A DNA stretch of 64,000 bases from Filobasidium wieringae (Eukaryota; Basidiomycota; Tremellomycetes; Filobasidiales; Filobasidiaceae). Both the position numbers and the translations under genes were made by a program. The stretch lies in assembly GCA_001600055.1 (NCBI GenBank), contig BCIV01000004.1, forward strand, positions 980,430 to 1,044,429, written 5' to 3'. This document shows positions 36,383 to 47,253 of the stretch, piece by piece. The number at the start of each line of letters is the position of its first letter. Within the stretch, counting starts at the first letter, position 1. The notes under the pieces are model-generated. The model had not been told where the DNA came from. It did not search any database and saw nothing but the letters and a program-made list of their open reading frames with translations.

Positions 36383-39300
36383 ATGTCCAAGCTATTCAAA
36401 CGCTCAGCTTCGTCCGCATCGATCAAACCGCAACAATCGCTTGGGACGGGTAACGATCAGGAGAGCATCGTCACTGACGACTCGCGATTACCAACCGAGC
36501 GCAAGGTCTCCAAATCCATGTCCATGCGATTCGGGCCCAAGAGGAGGAGCTCTACGGCTTCCAGCGTGGTTGTCAATGATGGGAACGATACGGCCTCTTC
36601 CATCAGGGGGGATGAGGAATCGGATAGTCCCAGGAGGAAGAATACTATCGGGTCAGTCGTCGGAAGATACGTTTCCCCTTCTACCATTTCGCTGAGCACT
36701 ATGAGTTCATCTTCCTAGACACAAGACGAAACATCGTCTTTCCTCCATGTTCAACAAACCAAGCTCTAGATCCCGTACGGTCTCTACAGATAATACCTCC
36801 CCTTCTACCCCGACCCACGAATCCCCTTCCCCTCCCACGTCCACTCTCGAACCTTCCGAAGTACCTCCGAAAGCCCGACCACCCCCGGCTCCTTCTAGCG
36901 GGTTGAACACACCGACTAAAATGGGAGCAAAGACTCCTGTTACACGTAAAGAAGTTTCGAACAAAGGGGAGACCGTATCGGCTGAAGAAATCGGTCAGAA
37001 ATTGAGAGCGGTTTCGCTCAACAGCACTAGTCCGGGAGGTCTAGCTCCTCCCATCCCTCTCGATCTGACAGGATTATCGATCGGTAATGGGCTAGTGACG
37101 GACGAACCGATCCAGATGAGCCCCGTTCAGGCTTCCCCCTCTTCCGCCCTTTCCAGCTCCAACCCCCCTTTCGCACAGAGGACGAGGGATCGATCGGATT
37201 CTACCTATAGTCAATGGGATTACGAATTCAACGCGGATAGTGATTCGGAAGGAGAAGTTTATGGGACTCCCGATGAGGGGTTGAGCGAGGTGGAGGAGGG
37301 GGATGAAGAGGAGGAAACGGCGAGACCCGTCAAGCCTATCGAAGAGGCCCATCGATCGGCGGAGGAGATTGTGGAGAGGGAAATCGAGGATGTTAGATCT
37401 ACCAACGGTATGGCCGGAAGTTCGGATGTTCCAGGAAAGATGACGCAGTCGGAAAAGAAGACCCCGGAAATGCCCAGACATCTTTCCTCGGCTGTTATCG
37501 AAAGAGCAACCGTCTCCTCTCAACCGGACATGTCCCGAGGTCCCCGAGTCCAAAGTCACAATCCTTCAGCCTACACGGACCTCAATCAGGAAGCCGTCCT
37601 CCAACCAGACATCCAGAAATGTAAAGAGATCATCCACCTGTTCTTGACTTCCAGGATGAAACAGGCCGAATCCGTCTGTCAGGAATCCGATCCCGACGGG
37701 GTCCATATGTACATCGGGAACGCCTCCGCGGTCATCCAGGCGATCAAGGCGATGATGACTTTCGACACGGAGGATCTGAAGGACGCTTTGGAGATCGCCA
37801 AGACGACTTCCGCACTGTCGAACAGTTTGAGGAAACCTGCTGGGTCGGTCGCGGGGCGTTTGGCCGGGTTCGTTAGGGATCGGAGTGGGGTGGGGCATGT
37901 CAGGGGGATGAACGTGGTGGAGAAGCACGCCGAGTTGGTTTACGCTGAGACTTTGTTGATCAAGGCTGTTCTGGGGATCGTCGCCGGGGGGGATTGGGTG
38001 GGGTTGATCAAGGAGGCGTGAGTTAAGGGTTGTCTAGTTGACGAGGAATTTGTGATGGGTCCTGACATCCCGCTCGTTAGGTTGAACATGAGGACCGCTT
38101 ATGGGATTTACAGGACCCTCCAGACTTACCTAGAGACCAGTAACGATCAAACGCTGGACGAACATTTCAAATCAGGTGTTCAGCTCGGGAGCGGGTTGAG
38201 TTCCCTCATGCTCTCCCTCCTTCCTAGCAAGGTCATGAAGGTCGCGGAATTACTAGGATACTCGGGGGATAGGAAGTCCGCTTTGGTGACCTTGATGTCC
38301 GCCGGTGGGTGGACCGCTGGGAGATCGGAGCCTGCCATCTCGGCGGAGGATGATGGGGTTAGAAGACCGATTTGTGATATGGCCCTTTTGGCCTTCCATC
38401 TGGTCATTTCTTTCTTGATGTGAGTCGAGTTCGGTGGTCCGCGAGAGGGTCTTGAGCTGAAGGGACGCGTCTCTTAGGCCTGTCGCTGGTGTGGACGTCC
38501 ATCTCGCACAGAACATCTTGGACTGGAACATGAAGAGGTGAGCGGCTACTTTCATACCCATTTGCCTCTACATCGCTTATCCCGTAATCTCGTGACAGGT
38601 TCCCAGATGGTTAGCCCATGCCAGCCAGACGAATTTCAAACGAGCGTGAACTGACACCGTATGATCTCAGGTATCTTCTTCCTATACTTCCAATCCAGGC
38701 TTTTGACCTTGCAAGCACAGCCAGAAAAGGCGAACGATGTGCTTCAAAAGGCCTTGATGATGAAGCTGGAATATCTTCAGGTTAGTAGTCGTCTCTCGCT
38801 CAATGTCTAGGTATCCGTCTGACCGTCGAGCAAATTATAGCTGCAACATATCTGTTTGGTAAGTGACATAGAACATGGTATCTTCCGTGTGCCCTCTCTT
38901 ACGTATAACTTTCATAGTGGGACCTCGGTGTCAACAACCTGATGTTATGCCAATTCAAACGGTCTAGGGGATGCTTCAAGATCCTTGCCGACGAGAGCTC
39001 TTGGAGCAAGGCCGCCTACATGTAGTAAGTGTGACAGGTAATTCCGATTGTTCGACATGCTGATATCTTTGGCTTTAGTTCCGAAGCCGCTTGTTTGGCA
39101 GAACTCAGCTCAGGTGACGAACCGTTCGAGGAAGATGAGCTGCTTCATTCTATCATGCAGGAGGTACCAAAGAACATGCGACGTATCGCTGGTAAATCGC
39201 TTCCCATAGAAGTGAGTCTTATCCAGAAACCGCGGCTTGCGGAGATCGGCAGCTCACCTAGATCTTGAAGAAATTCGTGTCGCGAAAAGCACGAAAATTC

Positions 39301-40067
39301 GTTTCTCAAGGAAATCGTCTTATGTTGCCTGCCATCGAGCTGGGATACTTCTTTGGTGCAGTGAGTGATAAAGCGTTCGGGTTACGACCTTGGCACTGAC
39401 CTTGTAGCCTTCCAGCTACCAAACACGCCACCCAAGATCATTTACGATAAGCTCATGCCGAGGATACAAAACAAGATCAAAAAAATCACTGCATCGGACG
39501 AGCACTCTTATGAGGGAGGTCAAGGCTACTGGGACGACTATTGTCTGGCCCACTTCCTGCTTGGTACGGCTCTCTCATTCGCTGCGTACCCTGTAAGTCC
39601 TGTATACCCCTACGACCAGATATATCAACCCTAACAAAACATGCTCAATTTCAGCACGAAGAGGCGATAATTTCAGCCGAAGACGCGGCATCATATCCCA
39701 TATCACAGGCTGAAGCAAACCGCCAAGCTGAGGAAGCTCTCAACGCGACTCTCGCGAACAGCTCGAAAATCACTCTTGATCATTGGATCCCGTATTTCAC
39801 GCACTACGAATTGGCGAGGTTGTGTTCACAGCAGAACAAGCAGGAGGATGCTAAGCATCATCTAAGCTTGATCCTTTCAGGTCAGTTTGCAAGCTGAATT
39901 TCCCAATATTCTTCTCATTGCTGACTAAATTACTCGCAGGCAAGCCATTGGAGACCGCACCGACTGGCGAGAAACACGGCAAATACAGTTTAGAAAATGC
40001 TCTCATGCTCAAGGCTTACTCAGGAATGCAGACTCTGAAGGAAAACCCTAATGCCAAGATGCACTAG
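36383..40067 (+). CDS. IML2: TTC39/Iml2-family (DUF3808) protein
   Basis: Thirteen exons: 36383-36651, 36719-38017, 38081-38419, 38478-38537, 38599-38609, 38671-38780, 38841-38858, 38918-39024, 39079-39211, 39262-39360, 39416-39592, 39655-39880, 39940-40067; 2976 bases, 991 aa. Iml2 in yeast is linked to the mitochondrial outer membrane and to inclusion-body/lipid-droplet clearance; TTC39 is the animal relative. The first ~330 aa are disordered and acidic. The DUF3808 core starts near QEAVLQPDIQKCKEIIHLFL and contains FPDGIFFLYFQSRLLTLQA (TPR), WDLGVNNLMLCQFKRS, SSWSKAAYMYSEAACLAEL and KHHLSLIL near the end. Two exons are only 11 and 18 bases long, but both are needed for frame and for conserved residues (FPDG, LQHICL). 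It converges on GUP1, 92 bases away. Confidence 0.85.
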
Positions 40068-40159
40068 CTGAATGACGACCGGATACCCTTAATACCCTAG
40101 GAAACGATCTTCTAGTACTTGTATAGTATAATTTTACAACAAGGAAGAGGCGACATGTC

Positions 40160-42521
40160 CTAGCATCGCCTCTGAATACCTTGTCGCGCCTCTGTTTCTC
40201 GATATTCGAACATGACTTGTACAGCTATGAAAAGACAGACGCACGAGAAACCCAAAAATGCTAAACCTATCGATTGGAGGCGCCCATCAATAAATTGTTC
40301 GGTTCAAGACCCAATTCTATCGGTGACTTACCATGCCATGTTGCAATTATCTCGGATAACAAGAACCTTACGCCATCCAGACCTATTGCGAACCCGACCA
40401 GGTTGGCAACCATCATCATGTTTACGTTCATGACTGCACCGGCAGCCGCGACATGTCGGTACCACCATGTTTCCCCAAACTGTAAGAAGTGCGAATAGTC
40501 CATCAGTATTTCCTCTGGTTCCGTTATCATCAGAACTCGTCACCTTGCTAGCGGGTACAGCTTTTCTGGCCAGTAGTTCCGGAAGGATGAACAAGCTGAC
40601 GAGCCAACCCCAAGCGAGGAGCTTGAAAGAAAGGTCGTGCCATAACGCGACGAAGGTGAATACCAGTAAAGTCGCCAAGATGACGTTACTCGCTCCTCCC
40701 AGAGGTACGTAGATGTACCTGTTTCGACCAGTCAGGCTCAGCGTCTATGAATCGGAGTCTGAATACAGGTTTGCCTACCTGACGATCCAGAGGTTGTAAC
40801 TTCTGTGCCAGCTTCGCCAGAAACCCATTGTAGAATAGTTATTGGCCATGCATCTGACCATATTCTCCGGTGGGTCCATCCCATCTGCCAATGCCCATAA
40901 TCGGAAGAATCGCCAAGGTATCAAGAGCTATATCAATTTCAATAGTCATTCAGTCTAGACTGCTTTACTTTACGGTAGGAGCACTACTATTCACCTTGAG
41001 CCAAACGATGATCAAGTTCCAAAACCCGACCATACTCAGTTCCGCCGGAGTATCCCCTTGCCAAGCGCCAGTATCCTTGATAGCCACCACATACATGAAA
41101 TGCAGTACCACCTCCATCGTAAGTAAGCATGAAAGGAACCGCAGCGCGTATGAGATGAGGGTTCGACGATTGGGAGGGATAGGGTTTTTGATCTGATCAA
41201 GCGTCACGTTTCCGGCGATTAGAGGGCGATTTGATTGAGCGGGTAGGAGCGGAGGGGTACTCACTTGCCATACGAAATCGTTGAATGTCATGATCGGCCC
41301 GGCGATGTATAACGGCGGGTATAGGGAATAGGCGATAAGCTGTGTCAAGCTGTATTCTTCCAGAGAGTGAGACACCCGGACTCGTTCCCTGTTCGAATTC
41401 GGGTTGAGCTATCGAGTAGATCCAACACGAATCAGCTTCTTCCCCAGCGAATCGGGACGAGTCTTGACATACGGTAACCTTCGATACCTGATCGTCATCC
41501 ACACTCTGAACCGTCCAGTATTTATCCATACCGTACGAGATCAACCGTAACATGGTCATATTGAAGTGAATATGCCAGCGCGGGAGTAAACCCGAATACC
41601 TATCCTAAGACCTTTCGGATCAGCGATCACTTTGTAGTTGATCTCTTCCCGATCGATTGTGTTCTACTTACGAGCCCTGTCAGAGAAGTATGGAGCTGAG
41701 AAAACCGATACCCCTCGAAATAATCGTTGGAGAAGAGGATGAGGATGTTATAAGCCCAGATCGCTCCTACACCCCATTTCCCTTTTTCTTTATTCGTCAC
41801 GGCCCAATTGACGATAAAGTGGTTCCCTAGGATGATTGCTAATACTTTCAGAGCACCGGAACCGTGTAGCACGAAGATGAGGGCGATATTGAAGTAACAG
41901 AGAAAGGTGGTTTTGGAAAGACTTGGGAGACGGGGCGAGAGGATGTAGGTGAACAGAGCGGATGAGAGGAGATGAGCTGTACCTAGGAGAAGGAGGGAGG
42001 GGATGTTTCCTCTGAACGAGCGATATTGGGCATCAGAGTTGTCCTGAGAGAAGATCGAGGCGGTGTTTCAGCTGATAGGTCGAGTAGCGAGTGAAAGAGA
42101 CGATACTTACGATTTGACGTCCGAATATCCATCCTGGAGAGAGCCGGTGGGCATAGCTTGTGTAGTTGGCATGTGATGCTGAACCGCCAAAAGCTTATGT
42201 CAGCTACTCGACGAAGCTATCGGTCGAAAGCTCTTGCTCACATAAACTTAGCCGAACCGGTACCCAGATCATCAACGGCACGACTATAGCGAATATCAAC
42301 CCATAGATCTTGAATTCTAGAGTAGACCATCTCGAACTAGCTTGTTTGGTGCTGCTTGATTGTGCTGCAGATTTCGAAGAGGTATACGATTCGGGAATGT
42401 TCACGGTGAATTTGGTCGGCCCTTTTCGTCTATCGATAGGCGATCGTGGTGATGAGGAGGATGTCATCGATGGATTAGACCTAGAACTGGGATCTATGAG
42501 TGGTAACTCGAGCTGCTGCAT
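40160..42521 (-). CDS. GUP1: Gup1-type MBOAT membrane protein
   Basis: Exons (minus) 42242-42521, 42111-42178, 41672-42043, 41473-41604, 41265-41408, 40995-41192, 40779-40927, 40544-40718, 40332-40479, 40160-40266; 1773 bases, 590 aa. Gup1 remodels GPI-anchor lipids in the ER by O-acylation. Many membrane segments are visible ([45 protein letters not shown] and others). Family marks: [76 protein letters not shown], and the MBOAT histidine in [18 protein letters not shown]. The first ATG of the open frame is at 42519-42521. An in-frame acceptor at 42633 could join it to an upstream exon (42714-42908), giving a 692-aa form; I prefer the shorter one. Confidence 0.85.
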
Positions 42522-42632
42522 GAGGTGTTGCGGTAGACGGGCTCGATTAGGAGTCGATCGAATATCCAGTGATGAGCGGAATGGATTTAGGTTGACCAAG
42601 AGCCCATTCTTTGAAGTCGATTTGCGAAGGAT

Positions 42633-42908
42633 CTAAGAGTGGCAGAGCTTTCGGAGTTCCTGTCAGCCAGCCTTTATGGATCAACCAACCCTATCCACCG
42701 GACATCTACTGACCGTATACCGATGTAACTTATCCCGAAGCTGTTCGAGTCGACGACAATTATCGGTTGAGAACCAACTTTCGACTTGGAATAAATGACG
42801 AATTTCAAAGTCGCGACGCGTTTGAAGTTCAAGTTGGCTGTCTTTGATCGGCCATGTCATACACTCCTCCCCATCCTCGATCTGGCTTCGAGTGGTCAAC
42901 GTAGCCAT
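42633..42908 (-). CDS. Candidate small two-exon protein (73 aa)
   Basis: Exon 42714-42908 opens with ATG and reads MATLTTRSQIEDGEECM, then a charged, helix-prone stretch (FEIRHLFQVESWF, RRLEQLRDKLHRYT). It ends at a GTCAGT donor in phase 0. Exon 42633-42659 (acceptor CTGACAG) adds ELRKLCHS and a TAG. The composition looks like a real small protein, and the donor/acceptor pair is in phase. It lies between GUP1 and ELG1; its start is only 48 bases from the ELG1 start on the other strand. No family recognised. It could instead be a 5' exon of GUP1. Confidence 0.35.
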
Positions 42909-42956
42909 TCCAGACTTCCCCTGGAGCTGAACCGCCTGAAAAACGAGCTCTTTAGC

Positions 42957-45900
42957 ATGTCCGATCATCCCGATCTGATAGACCCTGAGCTAGATACAGT
43001 CACAAGCGAACCAAATCCAGTCCCTACACCTCGAAGCCTGTTATCTTTCTTCGGGGGAACATCCAGAGAATCAAGTAATACCTCTGCTCAGCAAAGCTTA
43101 CCCAAGAAAAGGGCGACTAGGACCAAGAAGAGCGATGCGGCTGATGCGAAACAGACGAGATTAGGAGCTGGATTGAAACCTGTGATCGTCCAGCCAGAAC
43201 CTGAACCGTTAGAGACCCTTGATATCGAGGCTGGACCGATAACCACTGAAAACGTACCTCCTAAAGCTGTCTCGAAGATAACTAGGAAGCGTACGAAAAA
43301 GGAAAACGACGAGGATGCCGAGTTCAAGGAGATGGCCAAGAGCACAAAGAAGAAGGGTAAAGCCGTCAAGAAGGATCTAGCCGGTTCTGAGGTGGAGACC
43401 AATGGGGAAATCGATAAACCCGCTCAAGCGAGGAAGAGGAAGAAGAAAGGGGTGGATGATTCTGCGATGGTCCTTGAGTTGGATAACGACGATTCCGTCC
43501 TGTCCGAGAATCCTAGTACCAGTTCTAAAAGTACGTCTTTACCTTCCGCACTGCCTGCCTATGAACCGGGATTGACCTTTACTTCGCAGGTACAGCGAAG
43601 AAACGTAAATCCACTGCCAATAATTCCAAGCTCAAACCCGGTGAAAACGACCCCACTCCGATCCTCATCCCAGAATCCCCCATCTCCCGTCCAACCATCG
43701 TACAGAAGAAACGTAAACTCGATCCCAACCCTTCTTCCACCCATCCCCAGCCTAATGGAACGAACGATCCGATGATCATAATGGATAGCTCGTTTGACGA
43801 TGATGACGGGATCGAATTTGTGAACCATCAGCCTACCTCCAACTCGGGATCATCTGGGTTCAAGAAACCGTTGAATCCTATAGGAATGGGGTCAGGGAAA
43901 AAGGCTCATCCGTTCTTCGGTCCGAAACCTCCTATCATCGACGGACCTGCCAACTTGGAACCTCGCGAATCCATCGAGCTTGAAAGTGCTAGCGTCACTG
44001 AACAAGCAGACCAGGTGGAATTACCGACAACCCCTAGACCGCAAAAGAAAGGACAAGCCCATCCCGATCGCGTAACCCACGATTTCTTCCAATTCAAGCC
44101 CAAGCAGGCCAACGGCTCGGATGACAGGAATCTTGCGGAACCGATAGGGAAAGGGTCTAACCTTTTCCAAGAACCGAAAGAGGTTTTGGTCGGGAAACCG
44201 GGCTGGGGGAGGGATAAGGAGGATAAGGTTAGGTCGGCGAGATGGCCTTGTGCGGAGGAACAACATGTTTGGGGGAACGTGTCAGGGGAGGAAGGTCTGG
44301 GATCGGTCGTCAGGAGAAGATCATTGGATTTACCTAGGAGGGAGAGGAAGAGGTCTTTACGTGAGCATAATGAGGATGATGGGTTTTGGAAACGAGTTTA
44401 TCCTCGGGAAGAGAAGGTCGTTCGGAAGATGGAGAGGAAGGGGCATGTTGAGGAGGGAAAGCGGGTCAAGGTGGTTGATACCGCCATCACCGAACATCCA
44501 GCGATAACCTGTTTGGCAGAAAAGAAGAAGAGGGAAGTTACGGGTTCGAACAAGCTTTGGACGGACAAGTATCGACCTATGAATTCGAGTCAGGTCTTGG
44601 GTAACGAGATCCCTAGCAAGTACCTGACGGATTGGTTGAAAGAGTTGACACTGGGACGAGAGGAGAGGCATGTTCCTGGAGGAAGCAATCGACCGGATAC
44701 GAACGTTACCCCGAAGAAGAGAAAGATCCTGCGTAAAGTCAAGAGGGAGAGGAAGAGGAAGGTGAGAGAGGACGATTGGATAGTCGATGATACCCTGGAT
44801 CCGATTCAAGATTACCTGAGCGCGGATGGGACGGATTCGACGGGAAGCGTGACGGATGATGAGAATCAAAAGGATTTGAGCTCGGGGGTTTCGGTCTACC
44901 CTCCCTTCTCTGCTCGACTTTCGAACTCTATATTGTTACAAGGACCTCATGGGTGCGGGAAGACGACTGCGGTTTACGCTGCGGCGTCGGAATTGGGGTG
45001 GGAAGTGTTTGAAGTGAATCCGGGGACGAAACGAAGTGGAGCTCAGTTGAGTTTGATGGTCGGGGAAGTAGGGAAGAATCATATGGTCGGGAGAGCTGGG
45101 CATGGGCATCATCAGCAGGAACCTCCCGCTGCGAGTGTCGTTCCGCAGAAGGCGAAGGAGGAGAAGAAGAGCGCTCTGATGCAGGCTTTCAAGCGGGTCG
45201 CCGGGGGAGGATCGGGATCGAGTTCAAGAGGTTCGTCAAGGGAACGTCCGGATCCTGCGGATGAGAAATCAGGGTCGTCAGGGTCGACCGGATCGCCTAT
45301 CGATCTCGAACGACCTGGGTCTGTTTCGGAAGGGGAAGGAGGGTTCGGGTTCTTGGCTCCTCTGCCTGATCGCGATCATTCCCACGACCCGAGCTCGAAC
45401 TCGAACTCGAACCCGAATCAGCATCAGATCCGTCAATCGCTGATCTTGTTCGAAGAGGTGGATATCCTGTACGAAGAAGATCAAGGTTTCTGGCCTCAAG
45501 TGATTGAGATCATCGCGAGCAGTAGGCGACCGGTGATCATGACTTGTAACGGTGAGCCTCTTCTCGCGGGATAAACGCCCTCTTGACTAATTGGTAACGC
45601 TCGAATGTGAACGTGTAAATCGATTGGATATACAGACCTGAATCTGATCCCCTTCGAGAAACTCCCACTCCAAACCACACTCCTCTTCCACCCCCCCGCC
45701 GCTCCGCTCCTCACCGCCTACCTCTCGAAGATCGCATCGTTGGAATCCCAACCGCCCAGTCGACCATCCAACAGCGCTCGTGCGTTCGACAGTGCCCGCG
45801 CACTAAGAGGAGCGACGTATCGCCCCGCAACGGACCTGGTCCTACAGATCCCCCTTTGTCCGGGGTTCTTGAGGGAGGAGAGGGGTGGGGATTTGAGGAT

Positions 45901-46822
45901 GGGGTTGAGTGGGATGCAGGTTGGTTTTGCTGGGGTTATGGATGAGGGGGGAGACGAGCTGGAGCCGGGGCTGGGCGAGAGGGAGAGGGAGAGGGGGTGG
46001 GAGGAAATGAGAAGGGCTGTAGAGGGGAGATCCGTCGTTGATCTTTACCTCTCCTCATCCAGCTCACGGACTTTGGAGGTCCGTCATGCATTATTCTATT
46101 CTACCACCTACTCTGCTAAAAGACCTTCCCAAACTGACGAAATTTCCTCGTACTTGTCGCATACAGGTGATCGAACCGGATACCTACCGTCGGACGGGGG
46201 ACGACGAGGATCATCCTCACCCGCTAATGAAACCCGTCCCACGAGCGGAAGGACCGGTGTTAGCTGGGTACACGAGGGAGGAAGAGATTGGGCGTTCGGT
46301 CTGGGTGGGGAGTGGGAATGGGGGAGAGGTTGAGGATGAGGAGGCGTGGGTTGTGCGGGGGTTGAAGGGGAGGAGGTCAGTCGGGGTTTCTTTGATCGAT
46401 TTGAGAGAAGGTTGGGAGGGGAGAGAGTGGTAAGGGATGGGGTGCTGATTTGAAGAATATTCTATGATAGGGAGGATTTTATGAGGAAGACGTTACCTTT
46501 CCTAGACCCTATCATCCCCTTGGACTCCCACCTCCTTCCTAACCCGGTATTATTCACGACCTACATCCCGTATATCTCTATCATGGTGGCCATCGACGAT
46601 CGACTGGAACGACTGGACGCGATGGATGCGGCGGAAGGAAGACCGAGGAAGAACCGGAAGACGGGGAGGGCGATCAGGTTGAGTAGCGTCATGGGTTCCG
46701 GTCGTGCGGGGAGTTATGTGAGGCAGATGAGGGGGACGGAGGAGATGGGGGAGATCGGGTTGGGGGCCGTGAGGGAGTGTCGCTTGGATATGGAGAGGTT
46801 CGAGGTGCCGGTCGAGCGGTGA
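42957..46822 (+). CDS. ELG1: Elg1/ATAD5, large subunit of the PCNA-unloading RFC-like complex
   Basis: Exons 42957-43530, 43590-45551, 45636-46078, 46167-46429, 46471-46822; 3594 bases, 1197 aa. Elg1 replaces Rfc1 in an RFC-like complex that removes PCNA from chromatin after replication. The first ~500 aa are basic and disordered, with nuclear-localisation-like runs (KKRATRTKK, RKRKKKG) and aromatic PCNA-type motifs (RSLLSFFGG, HPFFGPK). The AAA+ module starts at KLWTDKYRPMNSSQVLGNE; Walker A is LLQGPHGCGKTT (about residue 642) and Walker B is LILFEEVDILYEED, with Glu-Glu as in ATAD5. An unusually long Gly/Ser/Asn insertion (about 45140-45420) separates Walker A from Walker B. The sensor region is RRPVIMTCND. 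An in-frame open stretch extends upstream to 42795, but the 42957 ATG gives the better start. Confidence 0.85.
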
Positions 46823-47253
46823 GACGCGGGCTAAGGGGTAGGTGCGGGATTTGGACCGGTTCGACTCGGAGTTGGTGCCACGGGTCGCTCTTCACCTGGG
46901 GAACAGTACAGAGTGTGGGCTGAGTGGTCTGAGCTGAGGATTATCTGTTGAATGGATCTGCCGTCGTCGTCGTCGTCGTCGTTGCCGCTGTCGAGATTTC
47001 GAGGTTTTGTGAGCGATTTTTGCGGGAGAAAGGGAAGAAAGGAAAGCGATTTGCCGCGTAATTCAAACCGAACAACATGTCATTTCATCGTTCCAATTCA
47101 TCGCAAAACGTCGGAAACCACCCATCGACGACCAGTTTCACATCCAAACACTCCACATTCCCCTGTACCACCACACCGCACTCGCACGCATAGTCTCCCC
47201 GTTGAGAGCGAGAAAAAACGACCCAGAAGTCGTGATCCTGTCGTTGTCGAGAG
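46823..47253. other. Intergenic region with GTC trinucleotide repeat
   Basis: 431 bases between ELG1 and BSD2, same strand. A run of about seven GTC units lies at 46962-46985. No coding exon recognised; the C-rich tract before 47253 is a plausible BSD2 leader. Confidence 0.45.

Noticed and set aside
42795..42956. 54-residue N-terminal extension of ELG1
   Set aside because: Open in frame but Leu/Arg-rich with no conservation clue, and antisense to the candidate small gene; the ATG at 42957 is followed by a typical acidic start.
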